From the NCBI RefSeq assembly GCF_001625305.1, contig NW_017803926.1, positions 60,747 to 124,746 of the forward strand: DNA of 64,000 nucleotides, written 5' to 3'. A program made the translations under genes and the position numbers. Position 1 is the first letter of the stretch. Each line of letters opens with the position of its first letter. Origin of the DNA: Branchiostoma belcheri. Lineage: Eukaryota > Chordata > Leptocardii > Amphioxiformes > Branchiostomatidae. The notes beneath the pieces were generated by a model. It saw only the letters and a list, made by a program, of their open reading frames with translations, was not told where the DNA came from and made no database searches. This document shows positions 43,566 through 54,022 of the stretch, one piece after another.

Positions 43566-45190
43566 TACAATTTGTCCGTCTGTTGGCCAACAAGATAACT
43601 CAAGAACGGCTGGATGGATTGGTTTGTATCATACTTGGTGCGTTGGTAGGGTGTCACAGAAACTGGAAATGATGGGATTTTGGGCCCCCTAGTGGCTTCT
43701 CTTGGTACTGCAGCGTAACTTCTGGTTTTGATATCTCGCGATGTGAAAATGCTGGGGTCAAGAACTTTGAATGGTAGGTTAAGCTCTTTTGCTCCGCAAG
43801 AAGTCACATGACTTTGGGCCCCCTAGCAGCTTGTTCTAGAACTGCAGGATGGTTTGTTTTAAGTCTTTGAGAGAGCATAACTAAAAAAATGGTTGACGGA
43901 TTGTTGTGATTTTTGGTATGTAGGTACATGTAGCTTAAGTGATGCTTGACATAATTAAAATACAATTATGCAATTTGCATAATTAATAAAGAGATTCCAT
44001 AAATCTGTTTCGGTTTTGATATAGGTAGCTCTTGTGGTCGTGAATAAATAATGTGACTTTCAGCCCCCAAGAAAAAAACTTGTTATGGAACTGCAGGACA
44101 GTTTGTTTAAAAATCTTCAAGAGAGGATATATAAAAAAACCGGCTGACAGATCTTCGTGATTTTTGGCATGTAGGTAGCTGAAGTGGCATAAATAAATAA
44201 CAATTATGCAAATCAGGATCTAATTTCCATAATAAATGAGGAAATTCTACAAATCTGTTGTGTTCAATATTAGGGTTATAAAACACTTTATTAGGGTTAT
44301 AAAAAAGGGACCACATTCGGATCATGAAAAGGCGGGAAAGAAAGAAAAAAGAATTAGTAAATAGTAAAGAAAGCTTTAATCTTGCACAAGGCATCAACAC
44401 TTTTTTGCATTACTCTGCTGAATTTTATTTGACATGCAGATTCTCAAAAGTGTTGAATTAAAGGGGTGTCAAATTTATGGTTCCTAGCATTACATGTACA
44501 ATCTCGGTAAGACCTAGAATTTCAGTACGTGTAGTAGAAATGATTAGATTTTGGGCCCCCTGGTAGCTTGTTATGGTACTGCAGCAGAAATTCCACTTTT
44601 GATCTCTCATGATCTGGACATGCTAGGGTCAGGAATTTTGCATGTTAGGTAGCCCTTGTGTGCAGGAAGAGGTAACATGAGTTTGGGCCCCCTGGCAGCT
44701 TGTTCTAGAAATGCAGACTCTGAGGCATTTGTTGAAAAATGTTAGAAGAACTTGACGGATTATCGCCCTTTCTGGTATGTAGCTTAAGTGGTGCTTGACC
44801 TAACTTCAATTACACAAATCAGGATTTAATTTGCATAATTAATGATGAAATTCTGCTGCATTCCATTATAGAACTGGTCAAACTTGTGAAATATGTAATT
44901 TTCTTAAATCCATGTTTAACATCATTTTTCCCCTTAACGTGCTTGCATCAAGTGCAAGTCTTTTTTGAAGCAAGATTTTTGGCTGGATGCCCTTCCTAAC
45001 GCCAACCCAAATCCCAGTAGGGCCCAGGATCCCTCTAACAACTGAGGGGAAATACGCCTTTCCCAAGGGCAAAACATCTGGATGCATGTCTGGACATGCA
45101 CCCAGAATGAAAACGACATTGGCAGATATTAATTATGTAAATGAAGACCTCATTTGTATGATTAATGAGAAAATACTATAAGTCCATAGT
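43566..45190 (-). mobile_element. TACCTCC repeat family, copies F (reverse, composite)
   Basis: At least three successive reverse-oriented family segments, each with a GGGCCCCCTAG or CCCCCTGG-GGCTT/AGCTTGTT landmark followed by CTGCAG and by TTTGCATAATTAAT words (43680, 43815, 44560, 44690). This looks like insertions of the family into itself, or tandem duplication. No coding capacity. Confidence 0.6.
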
Positions 45191-45265
45191 GGAATAAAAA
45201 TCCACATACACATGTAGTACAAGCACCAGTGCAAGTTAGGTACAGAAACAGCTCCATTTACCTGC

Positions 45266-45300
45266 TAAGGTGCATATGCACCCGGTATTTGGAAGCCTGA
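45266..45300. repeat. GTGCACC repeat family, short fragment
   Basis: AAGGTGCATATGCACCCGG followed by a GCCTG word, as at the ends of the copies near 6283 and 63470. Confidence 0.4.
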
Positions 45301-45607
45301 ACAGTTACATGTAATTGGATACTTGGATAAATTTCATATTACTATGGTTACATTGTATTGGAGTTGTGCAGGTATTTCTGATGTCCAACCACACCAGGTC
45401 CTAACCTGCACCAGGCCAATACTAGCTATACTAATATTAGGTTTATTATAATAAAGTGTAACATACTATGTTTTTGCTTAATGAAACACAAAGAGGCCAA
45501 TATTACAGTCTCCTGCTCCAGGGATGTGACTCCGGGCCACCAGCTCAGGAACCCAACACACTAACCACAAGGTCCAGACTGTTCGACTTGACCCCACTGT
45601 TATATAC

Positions 45608-45862
45608 CAAGGAGCTTCAAATACTAGTAGGAGTGAGGATGGCATTAATACCCCACTGTGTCCTTTTGTTTCAGCCCGCTGCAGTCTATTGTCCGCACGC
45701 CTCGGCTTTGATCCATATGTTTGCAGCACAGTTTGCAGGTTTTCCACGCAAATCAGGGTGAATCACATCTTAATGCGAATCTGACTGTTCAAATCTGCTG
45801 CGAACATAGCTAAATATAATGGAGAGTAATCCTGTCCTTGTTCATATTTGAAGCTCCTTAGT
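45608..45862. mobile_element. Short MITE with AAGGAGCTTCAAATA ends
   Basis: AAGGAGCTTCAAATAC at 45609 and its complement TATTTGAAGCTCCTT near 45858 are inverted about 250 bases apart. GTTATA occurs on both outer sides. Another end (AAGGAGCTTCAAACT) lies near 55645. Confidence 0.6.
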
Positions 45863-46157
45863 TATACTATAATATAGTAGGTAAAGTTATACTATAATAC
45901 TATATAATTGCTTTACTATATTGAAGACCCCAAAACTAATGTGAGAGGGCGAATAAAATAAAAACAAAATCCAGCCCCAAAAAATGCTGCCAAATGCATA
46001 TCATGAATTTGTGGAAGTACAATGTACAACTATTTTTACGACATGCCGGCACATGTCGGCCTTTGGTGGCACTGTACTGAATTCTGGAGCCTCAGCAGCC
46101 TGGGTGCCATCCGCCGTAGTCACCGCCGGCTCCTATTGTCCATAGCTAACATGTACA

Positions 46158-46517
46158 TGCCCGTAGCCAGGATTTTGAATGGGGGGGTTCTTCCCACTGC
46201 TTGAGGGGACCTTTAGCGCTGAAGGCGCCAGGTTCCTAGGGGTAGGGGGGGGGGGGGGTGTGTGTCCGGGGGCATGCTCCCCCGGAAAATGTTGAAAAAT
46301 GAACCTTCTAAAGTGGCATTTTGTGCTTTTTTGAGAGGATTTCCAAGAAAAAAATCAGAGATAAATTTTTATTCAATGACAAAGGGAGCAGTTTTTCTAC
46401 GATTCCATAACATACATAAAAAGTGGACCAAAAAGTGGACCTTTACATAAAAAGTGGACCAAAAAGTGGACCTTTGAGCCTTGTGGGGGGTTCGGAACCC
46501 CCCTGGTTACGGGCATG
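46158..46517 (-). repeat. GCCCGTAGC(C)AGG dispersed repeat, copy 2 (inverted)
   Basis: It begins TGCCCGTAGCCAGGATTTTG and ends CCCCTGGTTACGGGCATGA. It is the reverse complement of the copy at 20076-20437, including the AAAAAGTGGACC repeats. Confidence 0.8.
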
Positions 46518-46750
46518 ATGTACTACGGAGGATGGCACGCATTGTGCCTCCTCTATGGTGATATTTTTTGAGAGAAGGCAAAAATCAAATGTGTGCATGG
46601 ATGTCATCCATAAAATTTAATCAGTGTGGCCTAATTAGCCATGCCATGTCAATGACAAATTGCAATTGGTTTCAGAAGAAACCAAAAAAAGCACTTTCAT
46701 ATTTTGTTTATTCTATGTTGCGAACTAGGAAATATTTCATGTATACTTAC

Positions 46751-46794
46751 ACTGAGTTGAAGAGATATGCACGTCCCTGACTTCCCTGAAATGA
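46751..46794 (-). CDS. YPEL: Yippee-like protein, exon 2 (44 bases)
   Basis: A very short exon on the minus strand between an acceptor (TTATCCAACAG) and a donor (GTAAGTATAC). It codes SFQGSQGRAYLFNS plus two bases of a Val codon completed by exon 3. The peptide is the expected link between the two CxxC halves in YPEL1-4. Both junctions are in phase with their neighbours. Confidence 0.93.
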
Positions 46795-47033
46795 CTGTTG
46801 GATAAGGAAAAAAGGGTCAGAAATGTATTGTCTCCTCTGGAAAGACAACAAAGTGCAAATCACAGCTGTTCTGTAAATGGCGTTCACACTAATGATGTAT
46901 TATTGGTCAACACTGCATTAAAATCATGTCCACTACATACCATTTCTTGACAAACTGTCCTATTGCCAAATTTTTGCACAGGATATTACTACTACAGGAG
47001 ACTGAAGAAAACTGGGATGATTATGTCTCAGCA

Positions 47034-47394
47034 TAAGGCCACACAAATTTAATTTCTTGGTTAACAGATTTTTCTAGAAAAATAATGGAGCGGGCGAGTG
47101 AAAAAAAAAAACAGGCCTAGGCATCGTATTATGGCTCAAAATGGTACGATAGGAGCCATGAAGTCAACACACCAGGCTGGTTCAAAATTTAAACAATGAA
47201 TTTTGAATTTTTAATGATACCATTGCATTGAAAGATGGAATAACTGTAACTAGGATGAAAAGGACTGTTTTCAACTGTTCAGGGCAAAATATGAGCATTT
47301 TGCAGTTGATTCTGGATTTTTATTTTTATTTGCAAATCAGAAAAAAATGAAGCGGCGAATCCGTTAACCAAGAAATTAAATTGGTATGGCCTGA
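47034..47394. mobile_element. GGCCACACC MITE family, copy 2
   Basis: The element at 47037-47391 starts GGCCACACAAATTTAATTTC and ends AAATTGGTATGGCC. Flanks are TAA at left and TGA at right, so the duplication has decayed by one base. Lies in intron 1 of the Yippee-like gene. Confidence 0.75.
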
Positions 47395-47634
47395 CAGAGA
47401 CATAATTGTTCCAGTTTAGGTGTTATCATGTCAAATACAGGAAATGTATTTAGATTTGCAGGACCTGAAGTTCAGAGTTTTGTGCAAATTAAGTGGTGTT
47501 TTCAAATTCATGATTTTATCATATTCAAACGACTTGCCAAAAATGCACGGCAATGACAGTAGAAACATGTTCAAGTGCTTTGACCTGTTATCAGTTCCCT
47601 GTTATGGTATTGCAACAGACTTTCTGGTTTTGAT

Positions 47635-47945
47635 GCTAGCATCACAAATTTTAATACATTTTGTAACTCTTGTGCTGGGAAAGAAGTGAGGTAGGCCCCC
47701 TAGCAGCTTGTTCTGGAACTGCGGGGCCTTTGAGGGAGGATAACTCAAAAACCTGTTAACAGATCATCATTTTTGGTATGTGCACTTAACATAATCTAAA
47801 TTAGATCTAATTTGTATACTTAATGAGGAAATTTTGTAAATCTGCTGTGTTTCAAGGTGGGACTATTGGCAAATATTGATTATGTAAATGAAGACCTAAT
47901 CTGCATTATTTAGGAGAAAATGCCATAATTTTATACTGGTCACTA
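47635..47945 (-). mobile_element. TACCTCC repeat family, partial reverse copy G
   Basis: GGCCCCCTAGCAGCTTGTTC, then CTGCGGGG and ATTATGTAAATGAAGACCTA landmarks. No termini seen. Confidence 0.55.
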
Positions 47946-48098
47946 GAAACGTTGTATAAGGGGGGCAATAAATGCGTGAACTTTTATTACTGTTTGAATT
48001 CAAGGCTTTGCACAGTGGTGAAATAGAAACTTTCAAACTCAGTCTATAGTACATGTGCAGTTGTCTGATTCCAACTGGCAGAAATTCAGACATGTTAC

Positions 48099-48203
48099 CT
48101 TTGAAATCAACTCATCGTGATTTGCCAGGTGTGCCCGACAGTGGATACAGCTGTACGTTCGATGGCAGTCCGGTAAGTACGCCTGGAACGTCTTCTTCAC
48201 CAT
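48099..48203 (-). CDS. YPEL: Yippee-like protein, exon 1 (start codon, first CxxC)
   Basis: 35 codons on the minus strand from the ATG complementary to 48201-48203 to the donor GTAACATG. Peptide [20 protein letters not shown] then [16 protein letters not shown]19-x2-C22 is the first half of the zinc-binding Yippee fold. This start matches the conserved family N-terminus (MVK...KTFQAYLP); the lancelet form is a few residues shorter than YPEL1. The whole protein would be 115 residues in four exons over 7.8 kb. YPEL proteins are small, nuclear and centrosomal, and very conserved; their molecular role is poorly defined. An upstream acceptor (CCCCTCCAG, exon edge 48269) suggests a separate 5' non-coding exon, with an ATG-plus-seven-codon upstream frame before the true start. 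Confidence 0.95.
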
Positions 48204-48429
48204 GTTACATGAGCACACTGGTCAGATCCAGACAATATCCAAACACTACCAGTCTGCTGCTGATGTCATCTGGAGGGGAAACACACATAATCATATCAGC
48301 TGAATGTATACGATAACTTTATCAAAAGCACATGAAATTGAAAAGCAATAAACATACATTCTCCATAATGCTTCGGATCCATATTTACCACTCTAGAATT
48401 GAATCATTAACGCACCTGGACCATTCAGT

Positions 48430-48575
48430 TCTTATACATACATACATACACTTACATACATACATACATACGTACATACATACATACATACTTACATACA
48501 CACATACATTCGTACATACAATTACATACATATGTACGCACATACATTGTTTGTACATACATATGTACATGCATA
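48430..48575. repeat. (ACAT)n microsatellite, left part
   Basis: Imperfect ACAT tandem tract. The same tract continues at 50239-50310 on the other side of the Ginger-like derivative, which inserted into it. Confidence 0.95.
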
Positions 48576-49222
48576 TGTCACAGTAGAGATGCAAATCCAG
48601 TAGAGTTGCCAACTCTACTAGTAGAGATGGGAATCCTAGTATTTATACTACTGAGTTCCAATCCAATTCCAGTCTCTACTAGTAGAGATGGGAATTCTGG
48701 TGTTTTCACTCCAATATCTACTAGGAGTATTCCAGATTCTCTTACCAGACATTGGAATTCTAATCTTTTATAGGTCACAAATGGGAATTCTTTGAGTTAG
48801 ACCAGGATATTCTCCAATTCTAGCAAGGAACAATTTTTTTTGAATAGACTGAACACCTAAAGTTTCAAATTTATCATATTATAAGGTAAGCCTACATTCA
48901 CAATTACTATAAATTTAGTTAATTAAATTGCTTCATATTTCAGATATCAAATTGTGCTTCTATCTAAGAATTCTGCTTTCTGTTGCTCATCATCTGCCAT
49001 ATCTTCTGTTCACTTTGACATCAACTTTGGAACTTGCTTGGTATGACTGATTAGCTCTTATATCAGAAAAACCGGTTTAGCACATTGAGTCTCTAACTCA
49101 TAATGGCCTGATGCAAATGTCTCTGTTATACATTTCAGTTTTGGCATGTATAAACAGCTATTGAGTGATGTTGGGTAATGATTGAGGTGTGAAAATATTC
49201 AGTCTATTTTCCAAAACATTTT

Positions 49223-49459
49223 TAGGTAACTAATATGACTGTGCCCTGCTAGAATTAGGTAACTAATATGACACTGTGCCCTGCTAGAATTAGGTAACTA
49301 ATATGACTGTGCCCTGCTAGAATTAGGTAACTAATATGACACTGTGCCCTGCTAGAATTAGGTAACTAATATGACTGTGCCCTGCTAGAATTAGGTAACT
49401 AATATGACACTGTGCCCTGCTAGAATTAGGTAACTAATATGACTGTGCCCTGCTAGAAT
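49223..49459. repeat. Subterminal minisatellite, 7 units alternating 33 and 35 bases
   Basis: Units of TAGGTAACTAATATGAC-TGTGCCCTGCTAGAAT. Units 2, 4 and 6 carry an extra AC after ATATGAC. The large Ginger-like element has two of the short units at 58921-58987. Strict alternation means the tract grew by copying a dimer. Confidence 0.95.
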
Positions 49460-49510
49460 CGTATAAATACGATTCCCATCTCTACTAGTTGCCAATTGGC
49501 ATCTCTACTA

Positions 49511-50198
49511 GTAGGCCCGATTCACACGTGCGTCGTTTTTATGTGTCGGGCGTCGTTCGACGCGCGGCACCTTGTGTCGTTTTTCTGTGGCACCTTCAGG
49601 AGGTGCCACAAGTGCATCGCGGCACACAGCGGGATGTCTGCGGCGAGGAAAAACATCATGTAAACAGACCTGCGTCGCGCGCAGCTCGCGCAGACCATTT
49701 GCGCATCACAGGTGAGGGGTCATATCAAATTTCTTCATTCCCGCGCTAGCCTGAAACCCACGCCACGCTCCTCTGTTTGTATCTATTCATTCCACTTCTG
49801 TATCAATTTCTACTTGTTGTTAGTTGTTTCTTCGGATTATTTTGTACGGATTGATTGCTATTAAAGCATTACTGCTTGTTTGCTGAGCATGACAGAAGTC
49901 AACAGATCTAACTGGGCCAGCGCTGAAACGCGCTGTTTGATCGGGCATGTAGAACTGTGACAGAATTCAGAGCAAAATGGAAACTTTCAGAAAGAAGGAG
50001 GCCTTCGGAGACATTGCCGAGTCCATGAACCAGGAGTTCACCATGTGACACAGCGCGACGCAGACCGCCACAGCTGCGGCGCGAAGCGGGAGCTGCGGTC
50101 CCCGTGTGTAAACGGGAGTGTGTCGTAGGCGACTTGGCGCGCGCGCGCGTCGAACAACGCCCGACACTTTTATTTTTCATCGTGTGAATCGGGCCGTA
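49511..50198. mobile_element. MITE with GGCCCGATTCACACG ends nested in the derivative
   Basis: The element at 49514-50195 is bounded by GTA on both sides. Removing it with one GTA restores the CTACTAGTAGAGTTGCC motif of the host terminus, so the insertion site is certain. The inverted ends extend about 55 bases and are CpG-rich (GTGTCGGGCGTC). Three-base duplication and GGCC ends fit PIF/Harbinger. Confidence 0.88.
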
Positions 50199-50238
50199 GA
50201 GTTGCCAACTCTACTGGATTTCCATCTCTACTGTGACA

Positions 50239-50310
50239 CATACATATGAACAAACATACATACATACATAATGTACATACATACATAATATACATACATA
50301 CGTCATGTAA
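50239..50310. repeat. (ACAT)n microsatellite, right part
   Basis: Continuation of the tract at 48430-48575. Confidence 0.9.
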
Positions 50311-50997
50311 ACAAGAGATTAGAGACTTCATGTACTGCCATGAAATATTCATCTAGCTTTTGTTGTGTAAATTTTGCTGTTTTATCATGTCTCATTTGTT
50401 ATTAAAACATGGTTGTAATCATTATTAACTAAATACAACTGGTGTCATTTGCTGATTTGTATATTGTATGTGTGGAGGCCCTTTTGTTTGGCAGAATTCC
50501 ATTTCAATATTTCATTATAGTAGATTCCAGTTAAATATATTTCTTATAATTGTATAATTTCAGGAAATTATATAGAATTCTAAAACACCAATTACCATTA
50601 CTCTATTGTAAAAACAATGCATAAGTATTGTACATTTCGGCCTATATCGTATAGAATATGATTACATCACATAATGACCCAGAGCTACACAATAAATGTA
50701 CATGCATACATAGCAAAGACTGCACAGACGGACAGTGTTTGTATAAAGACACAAGAACACCCCAAAAATCGAAAATATCTGTTTAGGGCCACAAAGAATG
50801 TTGAGCGTGAGCGGCTCTGGTGGTAGTCGGCACGACAGTTAGATAGGCTCTGTTTGCATGTGAGCGGTACGGGCGGTCAGAGGGACTGCAAAGGGAACTG
50901 CATGTCGGCTTATGATTGTCAAAGCCTGGATTGTGTTCTGACATGTGTTGCTGAGACCCTGGGTGTTCAGGATAGCGTGAGCCACGCTGCAACTCCA
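50311..50997. other. Intergenic, nothing recognised
   Basis: AT-rich to 50760, then GC-richer. No repeats or exons recognised. Confidence 0.4.
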
Positions 50998-51345
50998 TAT
51001 TTACCTCCGGGGGAGGAGAAATCCTTCCGCGGAAGGGTTTTGTGAGAGATTTAGATTTTCATGTTCGCAGCTGTTTCTCACGTTTGGGTGGACGGATTTT
51101 TTTGGGACTCGGTGTATGTTTTGCTACTGGGCTGTAGATTATGCATGTTCTTTTGTTTTTATTGTATAATTATGTGTTTTCGGGCGTGAAAATGGTGCCT
51201 TTTGGTGGCCCCAGCACACCCCTTTGAGCGTAAAAATGGTCGCGACCGTTGACCTTTGGCGTGTTTAAGCTATTCTCGGTCTGGTCCACGTATATGACCC
51301 CTCACACAGAGGGGTCCGGTCTCGATAAATTCTTTGTTTAAAACC
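50998..51345 (-). mobile_element. TACCTCCGGG-ended element, partial second copy
   Basis: From TTTACCTCCGGGGG through GTTTGGGTGGACGGAT and CACACAGAGGGGT to CTCGATAAATTC it is the diverged reverse of 24880-25220, the right third of the insertion near the gap. Confidence 0.7.
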
Positions 51346-52080
51346 CTACTTAGAATATAAAAATATACAATAAAAAGCCCAAAGGTATAAAATCTTCTAT
51401 TTTACTTGTTTGTTCTTTGTTTTGAGTAGATGCCCGTGGACTTCAGAAATTTCTGTTTGGTTTATTGAGCTGTTAAGCCAAAGAGTTGCGATCTATTACA
51501 CCACAGGTTCACCTGTTTGATTTTCTATTCGATACTGATTCAGAATATTGACAATTTCTGAAGGAATTTGGCAATGTTCTTTTTGTTTATGCTTTGGCAT
51601 CAATTTGCCGTGCAGTCATCTTAGTTAACATTTCGCAAGCAATTCTAAGTTATTCAGTGATCAAAAATTTTTATTGTAAAAATCGCAAAGATGAATTTGT
51701 ACATGGATTTCATCATGTACTGTTCATATTGATGAAGTAGGCGAACACGAGCTACTTGGATGGCTGTAAGATCGCACCACTTATATTTCATTGGCTGTAA
51801 CGTTGCGAGGCCTTCCGCCTGTGATGTAACGTTACATATAGCCTCTCAGGAAGTCGTCTTGTTTATAGTGTCCAATACTCTTACAGAAAGAGTCCAGGGA
51901 AACAGAATGTCCCTGCATGTGACTTGATTTAAGTGATATAAATGTGTTGTGACACTTCTGAGCTGGTTGAACTCATCCGCAGGGTAGCAACATCGTTTAC
52001 CAGATACCTTTGACCCAGTGTTGATGTCATACTACTTAAACACATTTAGCCCGTTTAGTCTAAGGTGAAATAACATTCAA
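51346..52080. other. Intergenic, nothing recognised
   Basis: No exon or repeat end recognised. Confidence 0.4.
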
Positions 52081-52813
52081 AGACCCCATTCACACTCAAA
52101 AAAATTATCTGGATTGAGCATCAATCCGGATCCAAATTTGTTAATCCGGATCATTTTTTGCACTGTGAATGCTACAAACCAGATTGATTTTCTCTGATCC
52201 AAATCAAAAGTAATCCACCTCGAGGAGGTAGTTCAAGAAGTTTGCGGCGGATTCAGATCGGACAAAACCGTGAGTGTGTACGCAATGTGTCTTGGCTTCC
52301 GACTTGCTTCGATGAAGAGACGCGATGTGCCACAAATACTACAACCTTATATGATGCTATGGATACATTGCCAATCAAGTATGAATAGAAGACACACAGT
52401 AACGTGTTTTCCCCCAAGTTACTAACGTTACGCTCAAGTGGAATGGGGAGTGGAATCGCAGTCTTTTTAGCGAATGTTACATCCCGCAACACAGCGGGAG
52501 CTAAATTCTGACCCAAACATGTTCAAAGAGGTGTTTTCTACATTCAATAACAATAATAATTACAATTATAACATGAGTTTTATTCGAAAAATTATTTCTG
52601 TACACACTTTTTGAGTTCTTTTCTTTGGCAAAGTTTACGGCAGAGTTGCAGTGTCTCCGCGTTAAGATGGCAGGCTCTTAAAGTCTAACCATGTTGCTCC
52701 CCAATACCGCAATTTGGATTGGTGAAAAGCAGTGTGAACCCATTGTCAACCCAGATAGATAATTTCTGAAGACGATCTGATGATCAATCCGGATAAATTT
52801 TTTTGTGTGCGAA
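52081..52813. mobile_element. MITE with AAGACCC..TTC.CAC ends
   Basis: AGACCCCATTCACACTCAAA at the left and, as complement, AAGACCCTGTTCGCACAC at the right. Next come inverted ATCTGGATTGA / TCAATCCGGAT words. No clear target duplication. A related left end lies at 573. Confidence 0.7.
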
Positions 52814-52907
52814 CAGGGTCTTAGTACTTCAGGGAAGCCATGTGACAAGCCTCACTGGGTCAGTCCAGGCTTGTCAGACCAGAGTGACTGCATGGTCGGA
52901 AGCTCTA

Positions 52908-53298
52908 GGTGAGAATAGTGATGCATACCTAAACCCACATTTAGGTTCAGGTCCGGATTCAAGTCCAGAGGTTTAGGTTCAGTTCCGGACTTGTAAGTCC
53001 GGACCTAAACCCATGGCATATACAAAATTGCATGTTGGCAACCTTGCAATGTTGTCTGGGTGAAAATTTTGGCCACATAAAACGGAGGCCGACACTTGAC
53101 GATGCCCGATGGCAATGTTTTCTTCATTTTGCGGGCAGGTTTTTGGTGGTTTGGAAAGAAAAGGGGTATGTGAAATGGTCTTTTATCGTAATAAGTCCGG
53201 ACTCGGTTCTTGACTTTTAGGTTTTTTGACTTGAACCTAAACATTCTTACAAGTCCGGATCCAAGTCCAGTGAACCGGTATGCAGCACTAGGTGAGAA
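52908..53298. mobile_element. hAT-type MITE with perfect 8-base target duplication
   Basis: The element at 52916-53290 starts TAGTGATGCATACC and ends with the complement of TAGTGCTGCATACC. GGTGAGAA flanks both sides (52908-52915, 53291-53298). TAGTG ends with an 8-base duplication are typical of hAT. The interior repeats AAGTCCGGA and its complement. No transposase. Confidence 0.88.
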
Positions 53299-53650
53299 GC
53301 ATTCTTTGTGTTGGATACAAAGTTTTAACTTTAAACATGCAACTACCAACACATACGAACTTTCATGAGTATTCTAAATTATCTAATGCACCTGTTTTGT
53401 CCTATCTTCCAGTTGTGTACTTGTGGAGAATTCTAATAAACCAGTAAATATGAAACAAATATGAGCAAGTAGAAACAGCAAACTGACTTCCGGGATGCTG
53501 GGAATGGAACCCGAACTGAACCCGGGTTCAGCCAGCTTACAACAGCAGAGCGCTAAATAATTCCAAAACGTCCAGACCCATTGGAATGAATCAGTTTAAA
53601 AGCAGCACTTGAACCCCACTGTTACATTGACTGCACTTTCATTACATAGA

Positions 53651-54022
53651 TAAGGCCACACCAATTTAATTTCTTGGTTAACGGATTCGCCCGCTTCGTT
53701 TTTTTCTGATTTGCAAATAAAAATAAAAATTCAGAATAAACTGCAAAATGCTCATATTTTGCTCTAAACAGTTGAAAACAGTCCTTTTCATCCTAGTTGT
53801 TACAGTTATTCCATCTTTCAATGCAATGGTATCGTTAAGAGTTAAAAATTCATTGTTTAAATTTTTAACCAGCCTGGTGTGTTGACTTCATGGGCCATTT
53901 TGGGCCATAATAGGATGCCTAGGCCTACTAGTATTTTAATTTTTAATATTTTTTTCGTCTGCCCCCTCCATTATTTTTCTAGAAAAATCTGTTAACCAAG
54001 AAATTAAATTGGTGTGGCCTAA
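53651..54022. mobile_element. GGCCACACC MITE family, copy 3 (TAA duplication)
   Basis: The element at 53654-54019 starts GGCCACACCAATTTAATTTC and ends with the exact complement of that, flanked by TAA on both sides. It reads almost as the reverse complement of copy 2 at 47037. Confidence 0.88.

Larger units (their letters stand above)
48572..50242 (-). mobile_element. Internally deleted Ginger-like derivative, reverse orientation
   Basis: The element at 48576-50238 starts TGTCACAGTAGAGATGCAAA and ends with its complement, flanked by CATA on both sides. 48576-48968 is the complement of the right end of the large element (62576-63000), and 48970-49500 is the complement of its left end (58821 to about 59250). 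The coding body between 59250 and 62575 is missing. It keeps the TATAAG promoter word, the ATG and about nine codons of exon 1, so it arose from a full copy by deletion. It depends on the integrase of another copy to move. Confidence 0.92.

Noticed and set aside
45478-45761. A possible host exon (acceptor-like TTTGTTTCAG then an open frame near 45670)
   Set aside because: The segment lies within a 250-base inverted-repeat MITE (45608-45862) and has no donor or recognised peptide.
48332-48612. Tyr/His/Ile- or Cys/Val/Met-rich frames near 48400
   Set aside because: Translations of the (ACAT)n microsatellite.
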